A DNA stretch of 39,983 nucleotides, from NCBI RefSeq assembly GCF_026130175.1, contig NZ_JAIGNI010000055.1:1-39983 (forward strand), read 5' to 3'. Source of the stretch: Lyngbya sp. CCAP 1446/10 (lineage in GTDB: Bacteria > Cyanobacteriota > Cyanobacteriia > Cyanobacteriales > Microcoleaceae). The position numbers and the translations under genes are program-made. Positions within the stretch are counted from its first letter, which is position 1; each line of letters begins with the position of its first letter. Shown one piece after another: positions 32,701 through 38,152 of the stretch. The notes under the pieces are model-generated. The model was not told where the DNA came from and did not search any database. It worked only from the letters and a program-made list of their open reading frames with translations.

Positions 32701-33340
32701 GCTGCGAGCGAAAGCAGAAAAAATCGCTCAGCAAGCCGCTCCTAAATTAAGAATTGACAATAAAATTATAGCCGTTGAAGTACCTCCCGATCCAGTTTTA
32801 ACAGAAGCCGATGTCAAGCGGACTGTGGCTCTTTTGAATAAATTAGAAAGCATTAATATCTCGGCTCGTTATGCAGAGGGAAAAGTCGCCGTTGCAGGGA
32901 GCGTGAGCAAAGCGACAGATGCTCAGAAAATCACTCAAGCTTTTGAGAAAATTCCGGGGGTGAAGTCTGTAACAAATACAGTGGGAATAGGCACTCAACC
33001 GCCGTCACAGGCGATAGATGTTCGCCTTTATTTTGGTGTGGGTTCGGTAATTTTGTCGCCGAAAGATGCAGCACAAAAGCTTGGGAAAGTCAAGGAATAT
33101 ATGGAGGAAAATAGCACGAAGAGTTTGAGGGTAGTTGGTTACAGCGATTTTAACAGCAGTCCTGCGGAAAATCAAAAGTTGGCTCTGGAAAGGGCGATAA
33201 ATGTGAAAGCTGCTCTGGTTAAACAAGGGATAAATCGCAACAGAATTCAAGTTGCTTCTACTAAGGGCCGTCCTGAAGGTGTGGAGGCGAATCAACCGCT
33301 GTGGCTGAGCAGATTGGTCATATTTGAGGTGGTAAATTAA
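29732..33340 (+). CDS. Large membrane-anchored protein with internal repeats, BON and OmpA domains
   Basis: This 1202-residue protein has an N-terminal 900-residue cytoplasm-type region that is helical and acidic, with at least seven degenerate repeats spaced about 65-70 residues (cores PEQLIKRLMPLVGEMLNRKV, PEDLIKHLVPIVSDLLNRKI, PEEIMAMLMPAITDLLNRKI, PEEIMARLMPLMIESLNRKI, followed by ESKLEVAAAIAP). A single membrane helix (ILPIIGLAALGLIGVPWGIH, near 922-941) is followed by BON-like segments (VLEISGRVPNQKLRAKAEKI; KVAVAGSVSKATDAQ; PGVKSVTNTVG) and a C-terminal OmpA/MotB peptidoglycan-binding domain (near 1096-1190). It probably bridges cytoplasm and cell wall. The family exists in cyanobacteria without known function; no partner genes adjoin. 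Confidence 0.8.
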   Translation: MAASNDNSSKIYQSKTEVSEAPVASSKAGDQLQELLIILTEIQLLKQFKKEPIELKLPPSEKSAERLEEEENRRNQLSFLIESPAVVPEVLNNHEEIPSERLPKNNQAADLSRIANVANNYRPSEEELEQAVEEFKRLQQLLFERDLPEFYSNIFSVEERLENFENLMSEPKELINLLKPLIPELVTEELERLKSELNNAIELASNDKMNRLEFQAKLADLENQIANFNHQQLPNPEQLIKRLMPLVGEMLNRKVEESKLEVAAAIAPTINQVIDNQNGLEKQVVIIEDKFANIQQRSQQQPEDLIKHLVPIVSDLLNRKISELKLEVIATVAPSVQVRIAWVEIEEKVLSIIEGRLATQQSPIQKPEEIMAMLMPAITDLLNRKIDESKLEVAAAIEPLIESAMLQREVPGKLSDVESRLNNLHRQQKSQPEEIMARLMPLMIESLNRKIDETKFEVREAIAPAVNTAIQNSGIAAQILQNENKIVEVQQQVLAEIEGLMGRIMPAIVEMLSGSIREAKLEIESAIAPAVDAIIQNKRIDERLGNIEQKIVAIEHRIYQSTDLFTDLLKPLIDELMVSHHTQLQKSVIQSILPLLDEAVGYNYNLNVKVEDLDRKITDAEWGGDREELVAKIKMIFPQMMLQTINESRQLFAETIAPIIDEVINIKTRENRQSMGLAIAASLPVGISNRISESPDEIAMAIAPEIASAIRQQIVLKQEAMSDALYPIIGSTILKYIAETMRDINEKIEKSLSPEGITRKIKAKLQGISEAELLMKETTPLTVKAVFLIQAASGLVISAVQPSASEELESEMISGMLTAIRSFVNDCISQSGNFAEIDAIEYGTSSIVLEVAGSCYLAVVIEGGTRQWFKYKMRAIFKNIVQEYGDKIQAFNGDPTCVPPEVKLNLQKLIDTEVKVKSAKIPILPIIGLAALGLIGVPWGIHQYRSSIAATLEADTNLALQSVPELSVYRLVADVKDQVLEISGRVPNQKLRAKAEKIAQQAAPKLRIDNKIIAVEVPPDPVLTEADVKRTVALLNKLESINISARYAEGKVAVAGSVSKATDAQKITQAFEKIPGVKSVTNTVGIGTQPPSQAIDVRLYFGVGSVILSPKDAAQKLGKVKEYMEENSTKSLRVVGYSDFNSSPAENQKLALERAINVKAALVKQGINRNRIQVASTKGRPEGVEANQPLWLSRLVIFEVVN

Positions 33341-33342
33341 AT

Positions 33343-33412
33343 TTGGGAATGGGGAATGGGGAATTGGTAATTGGGGAATTGGGAATTGAGAATTGGGAAT
33401 TGGGAATTGGTA
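33343..33412 (+). repeat. Short tandem repeats of GGGAATTG type
   Basis: About nine copies of 7-8 bp units (TGGGAAT, GGGGAAT, TGGGAAT, TGAGAAT) occupy 70 bp directly after the OmpA-gene stop. Such short tandemly repeated repetitive sequences are a hallmark of filamentous cyanobacteria. Confidence 0.85.
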
Positions 33413-33417
33413 AATAA

Positions 33418-33490
33418 GAGTCGGCGAATGGAATTCGCGACTACACAAACGATGTCCGCCTCCGCGGACTGAAGAAGAAGAAGTCGGCGG
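33418..33490 (+). repeat. Dispersed repeat, degenerate copy
   Basis: GAGTCGGCGAATGGAATTCG, then CGACTACACAAACGATGTCC and GCCTCCGCGGACTGAAGAAG match the two-module element of 7761-8044 (hairpin, ACACAAACGA, TCCGCCTCCGCGGACTGAAG). The stem GCGAATGGAATTCGC replaces GCGGTTGAAACCGC with pairing kept. Confidence 0.8.
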
Positions 33491-33523
33491 TATTAAAGGC
33501 GGATTTGGTGTGATTAATGATTT

Positions 33524-34351
33524 TTAATTTAATCGAACTCGCCCGGAGGTAAAGGCTTGTATTCGATCGCCCAAGCATACTAACAACCGGCCGCTTCCGT
33601 CAATCCCGGCGGCTTTTCCGCAGATGGTTTCCGAGGAAAGCTCGATCGCCACATTACACCCAATCAGGGCATCGCGGCGGCACAATTCCGGCAAAAGTGG
33701 CGTTAAACCGGACTTTTGGGCGGGCTTGTCTGTGGTGGAAAACATATCGGCTAGTTCGAGTAAATAGTGCCGCAGTCGATCGAGCAAACACAATTCATCG
33801 GGCACATTACTAGCAATAGAATGCAAGCTTACCGCATTGCCGATCGCCCTTTCATCCAATCCTGCCGCCGCGAAATCTACGCAGCGGTTGAGTCCAATTC
33901 CCACAACGGCGCGAGTGCCGAAAATTTTACCAGAAGTGGCTTCACAGAGAATTCCGGCTAATTTGTGGCGATCGATCCAAACATCATTCGGCCATTTCAG
34001 GCGCAGCATATCGCGGCATTCGGGCACCAAATCCTCGATCGCGAAAATCACAGCTAAACCGACTGCTAAACTGAGTCCGGGTAACAAATGGGGATTGAGG
34101 TTGTCGAGCACAAAACTTGCAGTCAAAACACCGTTTGGGGCGTGCCAGGTGCGATCGTGTTGGCCGCGCCCGCTGGTTTGCCGCTTAGTAAATATTACAT
34201 CTCCGTGGTGCAGTTGCGCCGCGCGGGCGATCGCCCAACTGTTGGTACTCGGACAGGTATCTAAGGTGTGCAGCCAGTGACGCACTAGCTCGCGATCGAC
34301 GACATTTATCAACTCAACTCCATTCTGTTCTAATTTGTTGAGTTCTCTCAT
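33524..34351 (-). CDS. birA: Biotin-[acetyl-CoA carboxylase] ligase, BirA (class I)
   Basis: BirA activates biotin with ATP and attaches it to the biotin carboxyl carrier protein of acetyl-CoA carboxylase. The 275-residue protein has DTCPSTNSWA, the biotinyl-AMP loop TSGRGQHDRTWHAPNGVLTASFVL (about 60-83), LRLKWPNDVWIDRHKLAGILCE with the catalytic Lys, VVGIGLNRC, and a small C-terminal SH3-like domain (GCNVAIELSSETICGKAAGIDGSGRLLV). No N-terminal HTH is present, so it is a class I enzyme without repressor function. It is monocistronic on the minus strand, downstream of repeats. Confidence 0.93.
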   Translation of the reverse strand: MRELNKLEQNGVELINVVDRELVRHWLHTLDTCPSTNSWAIARAAQLHHGDVIFTKRQTSGRGQHDRTWHAPNGVLTASFVLDNLNPHLLPGLSLAVGLAVIFAIEDLVPECRDMLRLKWPNDVWIDRHKLAGILCEATSGKIFGTRAVVGIGLNRCVDFAAAGLDERAIGNAVSLHSIASNVPDELCLLDRLRHYLLELADMFSTTDKPAQKSGLTPLLPELCRRDALIGCNVAIELSSETICGKAAGIDGSGRLLVCLGDRIQAFTSGRVRLN

Positions 34352-34457
34352 ATCATCTTATCTCAAAAAATACTATTATCTTCGCTGATTTATTATAGAA
34401 TTTAATTTAAAATCTATCGCCATTTTTTTCTCTTTGATAACTTAAGCACAGGAAATC

Positions 34458-34522
34458 AGAAACCCAATTTCTTCGTAGATATCTAGTTGGAAAACCAATA
34501 TTATTGCAGAAAACGGGTTTCT
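34458..34522. repeat. AGAAACCC/GGGTTTCT inverted repeat
   Basis: AGAAACCC (34458-34465) faces GGGTTTCT (34515-34522), a weaker relative of the hairpin at 12589-12652. It lies between the deacetylase stop and the birA start on the minus strand. Confidence 0.55.
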
Positions 34523-34570
34523 CTAACCTGAGCTTTATCGTCGAAAAAAGACACGCAATTCCTACACAAT

Positions 34571-35527
34571 TTACGCTGCTGATTCCCCTTGCATTTCCAG
34601 CAACTCAGGAACCGTCACAAACCGATATCCCTGCTTCTTCAAACCAGCAATCATCTCCGGTAAAGCCTTAATAGTACGATATCGATCGCCCCCGCCATCG
34701 TGCATCAACACGATCGCCCCCGGCTTCGCACCCTTCAATACATTATTAACAAAAGCCGACGGTTGAGCGCGCGGATCGGTATCGGCAGAAGTTACCGACC
34801 ACATCACCACAGCATAATTCTGCTCTTTAGCATACTTAGCTAAGCCATTATTCAAAACACCCCCCGGCGGGCGGAAAAAAGTAGTCTTAACTCCCGTCGT
34901 TTCGTAAATAAGTTTAGCCGTGCGATCGATTTCATTAGCCGCCGTCGCTGCATCCATCGGATCGTACCAGTGATGCCACGTATGATTGCCGATCGCGTGA
35001 CCTTCTGCGACAACTCGGCGAGCAATATCAGGAGAATTTTCGATAGATTGACCTAGCCAAAAAAAAGTTGCTTTAACATCATTTTGCTTAAAAATATCCA
35101 GCATTTGTTCCGTCGTTTCCGGCCACGGGCCGTCATCAACAGTTAAAGCAATCACTTTCTCAGAATCTTTGACTTTTCCCTCAAAAACAGTTGTTCCCTG
35201 AAACTGTTCAGGCGGCACAAAAGTCAAGAGTTTTTCTTTGGATTCCAATACGGTGAGAAGTTCCTCAATTGTGCGATCGAGATTAAACGCTGTTTGATTG
35301 TCCCCAACCTTTTTTACTAACGGATTTACGGTTAAGGATTGGTTAAGGTTCTGTACCTGCATCGCGGCGGTTGCAGGGTTGCCGCTTCCCTGTTGGTTTC
35401 CTGGCATCAGCATACCGAGGATAAAGCTAATCGTAGCAGCGGCCAGGGCGATCGCCACAAAACGCCATTCTTTTTTCAGTTTTTGAAACAGATGATTTCC
35501 CCTCACTTGAGATTCCTTTCGCTTCAC
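34571..35527 (-). CDS. Membrane-anchored polysaccharide deacetylase (NodB domain)
   Basis: This is a carbohydrate esterase family 4 enzyme that removes N-acetyl groups from peptidoglycan or other polysaccharides. It has 318 residues: a basic N-terminus, a single membrane anchor (FVAIALAAATISFILGMLM, about 22-41), a linker, then the NodB domain: motif 1 ALTVDDGPWPETT (metal Asp), motif 2 GHAIGNHTWHHWYDP (H-x3-4-H ligands), motif 3 FFRPPGG, motif 4 MWSVTSADTDP and motif 5 GAIVLMHDGGGDR. All five motifs are intact. The start is GTG at 35527. The anchored orientation places the catalytic domain in the periplasm. It stands alone. Confidence 0.93.
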   Translation of the reverse strand: MKRKESQVRGNHLFQKLKKEWRFVAIALAAATISFILGMLMPGNQQGSGNPATAAMQVQNLNQSLTVNPLVKKVGDNQTAFNLDRTIEELLTVLESKEKLLTFVPPEQFQGTTVFEGKVKDSEKVIALTVDDGPWPETTEQMLDIFKQNDVKATFFWLGQSIENSPDIARRVVAEGHAIGNHTWHHWYDPMDAATAANEIDRTAKLIYETTGVKTTFFRPPGGVLNNGLAKYAKEQNYAVVMWSVTSADTDPRAQPSAFVNNVLKGAKPGAIVLMHDGGGDRYRTIKALPEMIAGLKKQGYRFVTVPELLEMQGESAA

Positions 35528-35575
35528 ACTGCGGATAATAATAATGCGAATTTCAGGGAAAAAACACTGAATTTT

Positions 35576-35827
35576 TTATAAATATCTCTCAGCGGGGATT
35601 GACAGCGGGATCGGAAGGGCGATCGAATGCGGGCGATTTGCGGGCGATCCCGATTGCGGGCGATCCCGATTGCGCCTATACAGATGAAACCCATGCCAAG
35701 CGGGTTGAAGAAATTTAGAAGTCGCCGTGGAGGTTGAGTGCGGCTCAAACGCAATCTGCTTTTCCAGAAGTGCCACCCATACGCGGCGAGAATTCAGAGA
35801 CATCGGAGTGTAGTACAGTTTCAGCAT
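35576..35827 (-). pseudogene. Glutathione S-transferase gene remnant
   Basis: The ATG at 35827 begins MLKLYYTPMSLNSRRVWVAL LEKQIAFEP, the thioredoxin-like N-terminus of a cyanobacterial GST. Directly afterwards the frame is lost: LNLHGDF, expected next (family: LNLDGDQF), is in another frame and quickly meets a stop. The rest is repeat-rich (GCGGGCGATCCCGATT twice, 35635-35670). Only about the first 35 codons of a 220-residue enzyme survive, so it is non-functional. Confidence 0.8.
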
Positions 35828-35966
35828 CGGATTTACCACGCGCTACAGCACCAGTTTAGCAGCCAAATGTCTTGATTCTTCGTGTGTTCGGAGGAGTGGG
35901 AGTGTTGGTTGGGGCGATCGACTACCATTCAAAAAAACTAATTTCAAAAAAAGTTGTATTACCCCC

Positions 35967-35996
35967 TTGACATTCTTGTAACACGCAATGTAGTAT
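35967..35996 (+). promoter_or_regulatory. Promoter of the tRNA array, TTGACA-N18-TAGTAT
   Basis: TTGACA (35967-35972) is followed 18 nt later by TAGTAT (35991-35996; TATAAA overlaps at 35994). Transcription would start near 36003, about 335 nt upstream of the first tRNA and 45 nt upstream of a box A sequence. No other promoter of this quality is seen before the array. Confidence 0.6.
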
Positions 35997-36048
35997 AAAT
36001 GTATGGCGAAGGGGAAAGAGCTTCAAAGCATTATCCCAAGAGCAATAC

Positions 36049-36067
36049 GAACCTTGAAAACTGAATA
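36049..36067 (+). promoter_or_regulatory. rRNA-type box A antiterminator with D4-like extension
   Basis: GAACCTTGAAAA (36049-36060) is the exact box A antitermination sequence found in cyanobacterial 16S-23S spacers; there it is followed by the D4 stretch CTGCATA, here by CTGAATA (36061-36067). Its position shortly after a promoter suggests that the tRNA array is transcribed by Nus-modified, termination-resistant RNA polymerase. Confidence 0.75.
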
Positions 36068-36200
36068 GATCATTAATCATGTCACATAATTGCGGACATT
36101 TGGCGGTGTAGACTCCGGCAACCATAACTCCCTAGGGTTGTAGTACGCGGAATCAACCGCCACCCCGTCCAAACTTCAGTAATTCAAGAACAAAATATTA

Positions 36201-36288
36201 GACCTATTGCAAAAATAGCTAGGACGGGCTCTTCGGCCCATCCCACAAGAGAAAAAACTTTTTGTGGGATGGGCCGAAGAGCCCGTCC
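36201..36288. mobile_element. Partial MITE copy with 27-bp perfect hairpin in the array leader
   Basis: After TA, GACCTATTGCAAAAAT matches the left terminal repeat of the vapC MITE with one change. GGACGGGCTCTTCGGCCCAT+CCCACAA (36222-36248) pairs perfectly with 36262-36288. The right terminal repeat is missing. It lies 50 bp upstream of the first tRNA. The rest of 35828-36338 (gap after the GST remnant) holds only the promoter, box A and a fragment of the dispersed repeat near 36138. Confidence 0.75.
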
Positions 36289-36338
36289 GAAAATTTGATT
36301 ACAAGGACTTTTTCAAGAGTTCTATTGTTCATTATCAC

Positions 36339-36412
36339 GGGGGTATAGCTCAATTGGTTAGAGCAGTCGCCTGTCGAGCGAAAGATTGCGAGTTCAAGTC
36401 TCGTTACTCCCG
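36339..36412 (+). tRNA. trnD: tRNA-Asp (GTC)
   Basis: Acceptor GGGGGTA/TACTCCC, D-arm TAGCTCAATTGGTTAGAGCA, anticodon loop CTGTCGA and T-loop TTCAAGT are present. The anticodon stem has one unpaired end position. First gene of the array. Confidence 0.8.
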
Positions 36413-36416
36413 TCAA

Positions 36417-36489
36417 AGTCCCGCAGGCAAAAGTCAATCCGTCACCCTCTCTGGCGTGAAGATTGCGAGTGCAAACCTCGTCGGGACTC
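36417..36489 (+). pseudogene. tRNA-like pseudogene (degenerate)
   Basis: A perfect 7-bp acceptor stem AGTCCCG/CGGGACT and a paired T-arm GCGAG-TGCAAAC-CTCGT are kept, but the T-loop lacks TTC, the D-loop lacks GG, and no 5-bp anticodon stem forms around CCCTCTCTGGC. It may once have been tRNA-Glu (CTC). Only 4 bp separate it from the Asp gene. Confidence 0.55.
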
Positions 36490-36492
36490 CCA

Positions 36493-36566
36493 GGTTAGGT
36501 GGCTGAGCGGCTCAAAGCGTCGGTCTGCAAAACCGAATTTCGCGGGTTCAACTCCCGCCCTAACCT
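36493..36566 (+). tRNA. trnC: tRNA-Cys (GCA)
   Basis: Acceptor GGTTAGG/CCTAACC with discriminator T (the Cys identity base), anticodon stem TCGGT/ACCGA around CTGCAAA, and T-arm CGGGTTCAACTCCCG are present. Confidence 0.88.
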
Positions 36567-36590
36567 CTGTTTTTGCTGATTCGCAGGAGC

Positions 36591-36643
36591 AATCTAAAAT
36601 CGCAATCTAAAATCGCAAATTCCCAATCTAAAATCTAAAATCG
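36591..36643 (+). repeat. Short tandem repeats AATCTAAAATCGC
   Basis: Three to four units of AATCTAAAATCGC and shorter variants fill the spacer between the Cys and Glu tRNA genes; they are typical short tandem repeats of filamentous cyanobacteria. Confidence 0.7.
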
Positions 36644-36645
36644 AT

Positions 36646-36720
36646 AGTGCTGTAGGCAAATGGTTTAAGCCGCTTGGTTTTCACCCAAGTGATCTGCGGG
36701 TTCAACTCCCGTCAGCACTT
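36646..36720 (+). tRNA. trnE: tRNA-Glu (TTC)
   Basis: Acceptor AGTGCTG/CAGCACT, anticodon stem CTTGG/CCAAG around TTTTCAC (anticodon TTC), and T-loop TTCAACT. A1-T72 instead of G1-C72 is atypical for Glu. Confidence 0.85.
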
Positions 36721-36723
36721 TGT

Positions 36724-36799
36724 GTAGGTCGTTGGCAGAATGGTTTTGCAGCCGCCTTTTAAGCGGATGGATCGAGGTTCAATTCCTCGGCGACCTACC
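36724..36799 (+). tRNA. trnK: tRNA-Lys (TTT)
   Basis: Acceptor GTAGGTC/GACCTAC, anticodon stem GCCGC/GCGGA around CTTTTAA, and T-arm CGAGGTTCAATTCCTCG. The spacer to trnE is only 3 bp. Confidence 0.87.
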
Positions 36800-36813
36800 A
36801 AATTTCCAATCTT

Positions 36814-36895
36814 GGGTCGGTTCTCATATTGGTATGAGTAGCTGTCTGTAAAACAGTAGCTTAAAGCGTTGCTGGTTCGATTCCAGCCCGACCCA
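36814..36895 (+). tRNA. trnY: tRNA-Tyr (GTA)
   Basis: Acceptor GGGTCGG/CCGACCC with discriminator A, anticodon loop CTGTAAA, and an extended variable arm (AGCTTAAAGCG) as expected for bacterial tRNA-Tyr (class II). Confidence 0.92.
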
Positions 36896-36927
36896 TTTGC
36901 AACTGTATGTAATATGCAATTGCGATC

Positions 36928-37005
36928 GAGAGAATGTGTTGTAACTGGACAACAATTCAGTTTGCGCAACTGAAGATTTGGGGGTTCAAATCCCTCCGTT
37001 CTCGC
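36928..37005 (+). tRNA. tRNA-Arg-like (anticodon GCG)
   Basis: The anticodon arm TCAGT-TTGCGCA-ACTGA gives GCG, reading CGC/CGU; bacteria normally decode these with ACG (inosine). Position 37 is C rather than a purine. The D-arm (GTTGT-AACTGG-ACAAC) and T-arm are sound, but the acceptor stem has one mismatch. It may be a rare isoacceptor or a decaying gene. Confidence 0.6.
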
Positions 37006-37011
37006 TCAATT

Positions 37012-37098
37012 GGAGAAGTGGCCGAGAGGCTTATGGCGCTTTCCTGCTAAGAAAGAGCGGTTTAACACCCGTCGGGGGTTCAAATCCCTCCTTCTCCG
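37012..37098 (+). tRNA. trnS: tRNA-Ser (GCT)
   Basis: Class II structure: acceptor GGAGAAG/CTTCTCC with discriminator G, anticodon loop CTGCTAA, long variable arm GCGGTTTAACACCCGTC, and T-loop TTCAAAT. Confidence 0.92.
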
Positions 37099-37102
37099 TT
37101 TT

Positions 37103-37175
37103 CCCCCGATAGCTCAGTTGGTAGAGCGCTTGTTTGAAGAACAAGGGGCCGTCAGTTCGACACTGACTTGGGGGA
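37103..37175 (+). tRNA. trnF: tRNA-Phe (GAA)
   Basis: Acceptor CCCCCGA/TTGGGGG, D-arm TAGCTCAGTTGGTAGAGC, anticodon stem CTTGT/ACAAG around TTGAAGA, and T-arm TCAGTTCGACACTGA. Only 4 bp lie between it and trnS. Confidence 0.9.
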
Positions 37176-37181
37176 TTGCGT

Positions 37182-37256
37182 TGCCTCATAGCTCAATGGT
37201 AGAGCTGCACGCTGTTAACGTGATGGTTGTAGGTTCGAGTCCTACTGAGGCAGCCA
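37182..37256 (+). tRNA. trnN: tRNA-Asn (GTT), CCA encoded
   Basis: Acceptor TGCCTCA/TGAGGCA, discriminator G and genomically encoded CCA (37254-37256); anticodon loop CTGTTAA; T-arm GTAGGTTCGAGTCCTAC. Confidence 0.92.
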
Positions 37257-37266
37257 TTTTTTTAAT

Positions 37267-37342
37267 TGCCGGGTAGACAAATTGGTAAAGTCGCCTGTCT
37301 CTGAAACAGGAATTTATGTAGGTTCAAAGCCTACCCCGGCAT
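37267..37342 (+). tRNA. trnQ: tRNA-Gln (CTG)
   Basis: The T1-A72 pair (TGCCGGG/CCCGGCA) is the Gln identity element; the anticodon loop CTCTGAA reads CAG; T-loop TTCAAAG. It precedes a second Gln gene. Confidence 0.82.
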
Positions 37343-37350
37343 TCAATTAT

Positions 37351-37424
37351 TCGGAAGTCGCCTAATTGGTATGGCACCGCTCTTTGAAAGCGGAACAATG
37401 CAGGTTCAAACCCTGCCTTCCGAG
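37351..37424 (+). tRNA. trnQ: tRNA-Gln (TTG)
   Basis: Acceptor TCGGAAG/CTTCCGA with T1-A72 and discriminator G, anticodon stem CCGCT/AGCGG around CTTTGAA, and T-arm GCAGGTTCAAACCCTGC. Confidence 0.9.
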
Positions 37425-37454
37425 TTCTGCTTTTCTAATAGCAGTAATCATGAC

Positions 37455-37531
37455 GCTCCTGTAGCCCAATTGGCAGAGGCCGCAAGCTCAAACCTTGTGT
37501 TGTGTAAGTTCAAATCTTACCAGGAGTACCA
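37455..37531 (+). tRNA. tRNA-Leu (CAA) on a class I body, CCA encoded
   Basis: Acceptor GCTCCTG/CAGGAGT, discriminator A and CCA. The anticodon arm GCAAG-CTCAAAC-CTTGT gives CAA. The variable region is only about 5 nt, whereas leucine tRNAs carry a long arm. The D-arm TAGCCCAATTGGCAGAGGC is also not Leu-like. Confidence 0.75.
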
Positions 37532-37554
37532 AATGTTTCACTAAGTTTATACTT

Positions 37555-37635
37555 GCTCTTGTGGCGGAATTGGCAGACGCGGCAGACTTAAAATCTGTTC
37601 TATTTTGATTGTGAGTTCGAGTCTCACCGGGAGCA
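37555..37635 (+). tRNA. trnL: tRNA-Leu (TAA)
   Basis: Acceptor GCTCTTG/CGGGAGC, discriminator A, Leu-type D-arm GGCGGAATTGGCAGACGC, anticodon loop CTTAAAA, and a moderately extended variable region TCTATTTTGATT. Confidence 0.88.
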
Positions 37636-37639
37636 TGAA

Positions 37640-37713
37640 CGGGATGTGGCGCAACTTGGTAGCGCGGCGGCTTTGGGAGCCGAAGGTTGCAGGTTCAAAT
37701 CCTGCTATCCCGA
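37640..37713 (+). tRNA. trnP: tRNA-Pro (TGG)
   Basis: CGGGATGTGGCGCAACTTGG is the hallmark of bacterial tRNA-Pro; acceptor CGGGATG/TATCCCG, discriminator A, anticodon loop TTTGGGA, T-arm GCAGGTTCAAATCCTGC. Confidence 0.92.
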
Positions 37714-37717
37714 CTTT

Positions 37718-37791
37718 ACCTCTGTGATGTAATTGGAAAACATCATCGAATCAGAATCGGTGTTTTGCAGGTTCAAATCCTGTCAGGGGTA
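37718..37791 (+). tRNA. tRNA-Leu-like (CAG) on a class I body
   Basis: Acceptor ACCTCTG/CAGGGGT, D-stem GATG/CATC, anticodon stem ATCGA/TCGGT around ATCAGAA (CAG), T-arm GCAGGTTCAAATCCTGT. The variable region is 5 nt, so the long Leu arm is missing. A1-T72 is unusual. Confidence 0.7.
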
Positions 37792-37819
37792 CTTGGCTAA
37801 CAGCCAATTTCTGCTATTT

Positions 37820-37893
37820 GCTCTCGTGGCGGAACGGCAGACGCGCTAGTTCGAGAAGCTAGTTTTATACAGGTTCAAATCCTGTCGGGAGCA
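37820..37893 (+). tRNA. tRNA-Leu-like (GAG), short variable arm
   Basis: The Leu-type D-arm GTGGCGGAACGGCAGACGC and acceptor GCTCTCG/CGGGAGC are kept. The anticodon arm folds as CTAGT-TCGAGAA-GCTAG (GAG, with C instead of U at 33). The variable region is reduced to about 6 nt. A shifted reading (CGA, Ser) pairs poorly. Possibly non-functional in translation. Confidence 0.65.
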
Positions 37894-37943
37894 TGGATTT
37901 TCCATAAATATCGGAGGAAGTTACAATGCTTAAAATAGTCTAT

Positions 37944-37971
37944 GAATCGCAGCTATTCTGTAGAGAATCGC
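37944..37971 (+). repeat. Small hairpin GCAGCTATTCTGTAGAGAATCGC
   Basis: AATCGCAGCTATTCTGTAGA+GAATCGC folds with a TTCT/AGAA stem. A variant with CCC/GGG in the stem lies at 39726-39755. It occupies the spacer between two Leu tRNA genes. Confidence 0.5.
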
Positions 37972-37984
37972 TCAATTAAAATTT

Positions 37985-38058
37985 GCCCTTGTAGCCCAAT
38001 TGGAAGAGGTGTCTCGCTTAGAACGAGAAGGTTGCTGGTTCAAATCCAGCCAGGGGCA
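37985..38058 (+). tRNA. tRNA-Leu-like (TAG) on a class I body
   Basis: Acceptor GCCCTTG/CAGGGGC, discriminator A, anticodon stem TCTCG/CGAGA around CTTAGAA (TAG, codon CUA), T-arm GCTGGTTCAAATCCAGC. The variable region is 5 nt; the D-arm TAGCCCAATTGGAAGAGGT matches the CAA gene at 37455, so the two share an ancestor. Confidence 0.75.
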
Positions 38059-38069
38059 TTTGGTAATAT

Positions 38070-38148
38070 CGCGGGGATGGAGCAACGGTTAGGCTCGGCA
38101 GTCTCATAAGCTGCAAATCAGCAAGTTCAATTCTTGCCCCCGTTACCA
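38070..38148 (+). tRNA. tRNA-Met-type (CAT), CCA encoded
   Basis: D-stem GAGC/GCTC, anticodon stem GCAGT/GCTGC around CTCATAA, T-arm GCAAGTTCAATTCTTGC, ending ACCA. The acceptor CGCGGGG/CCCCGTT has a mismatched first pair as in initiator tRNA, but the spacing to the D-arm is one nucleotide long. Initiator, elongator and Ile2 cannot be told apart. Confidence 0.7.
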
Positions 38149-38152
38149 AATT

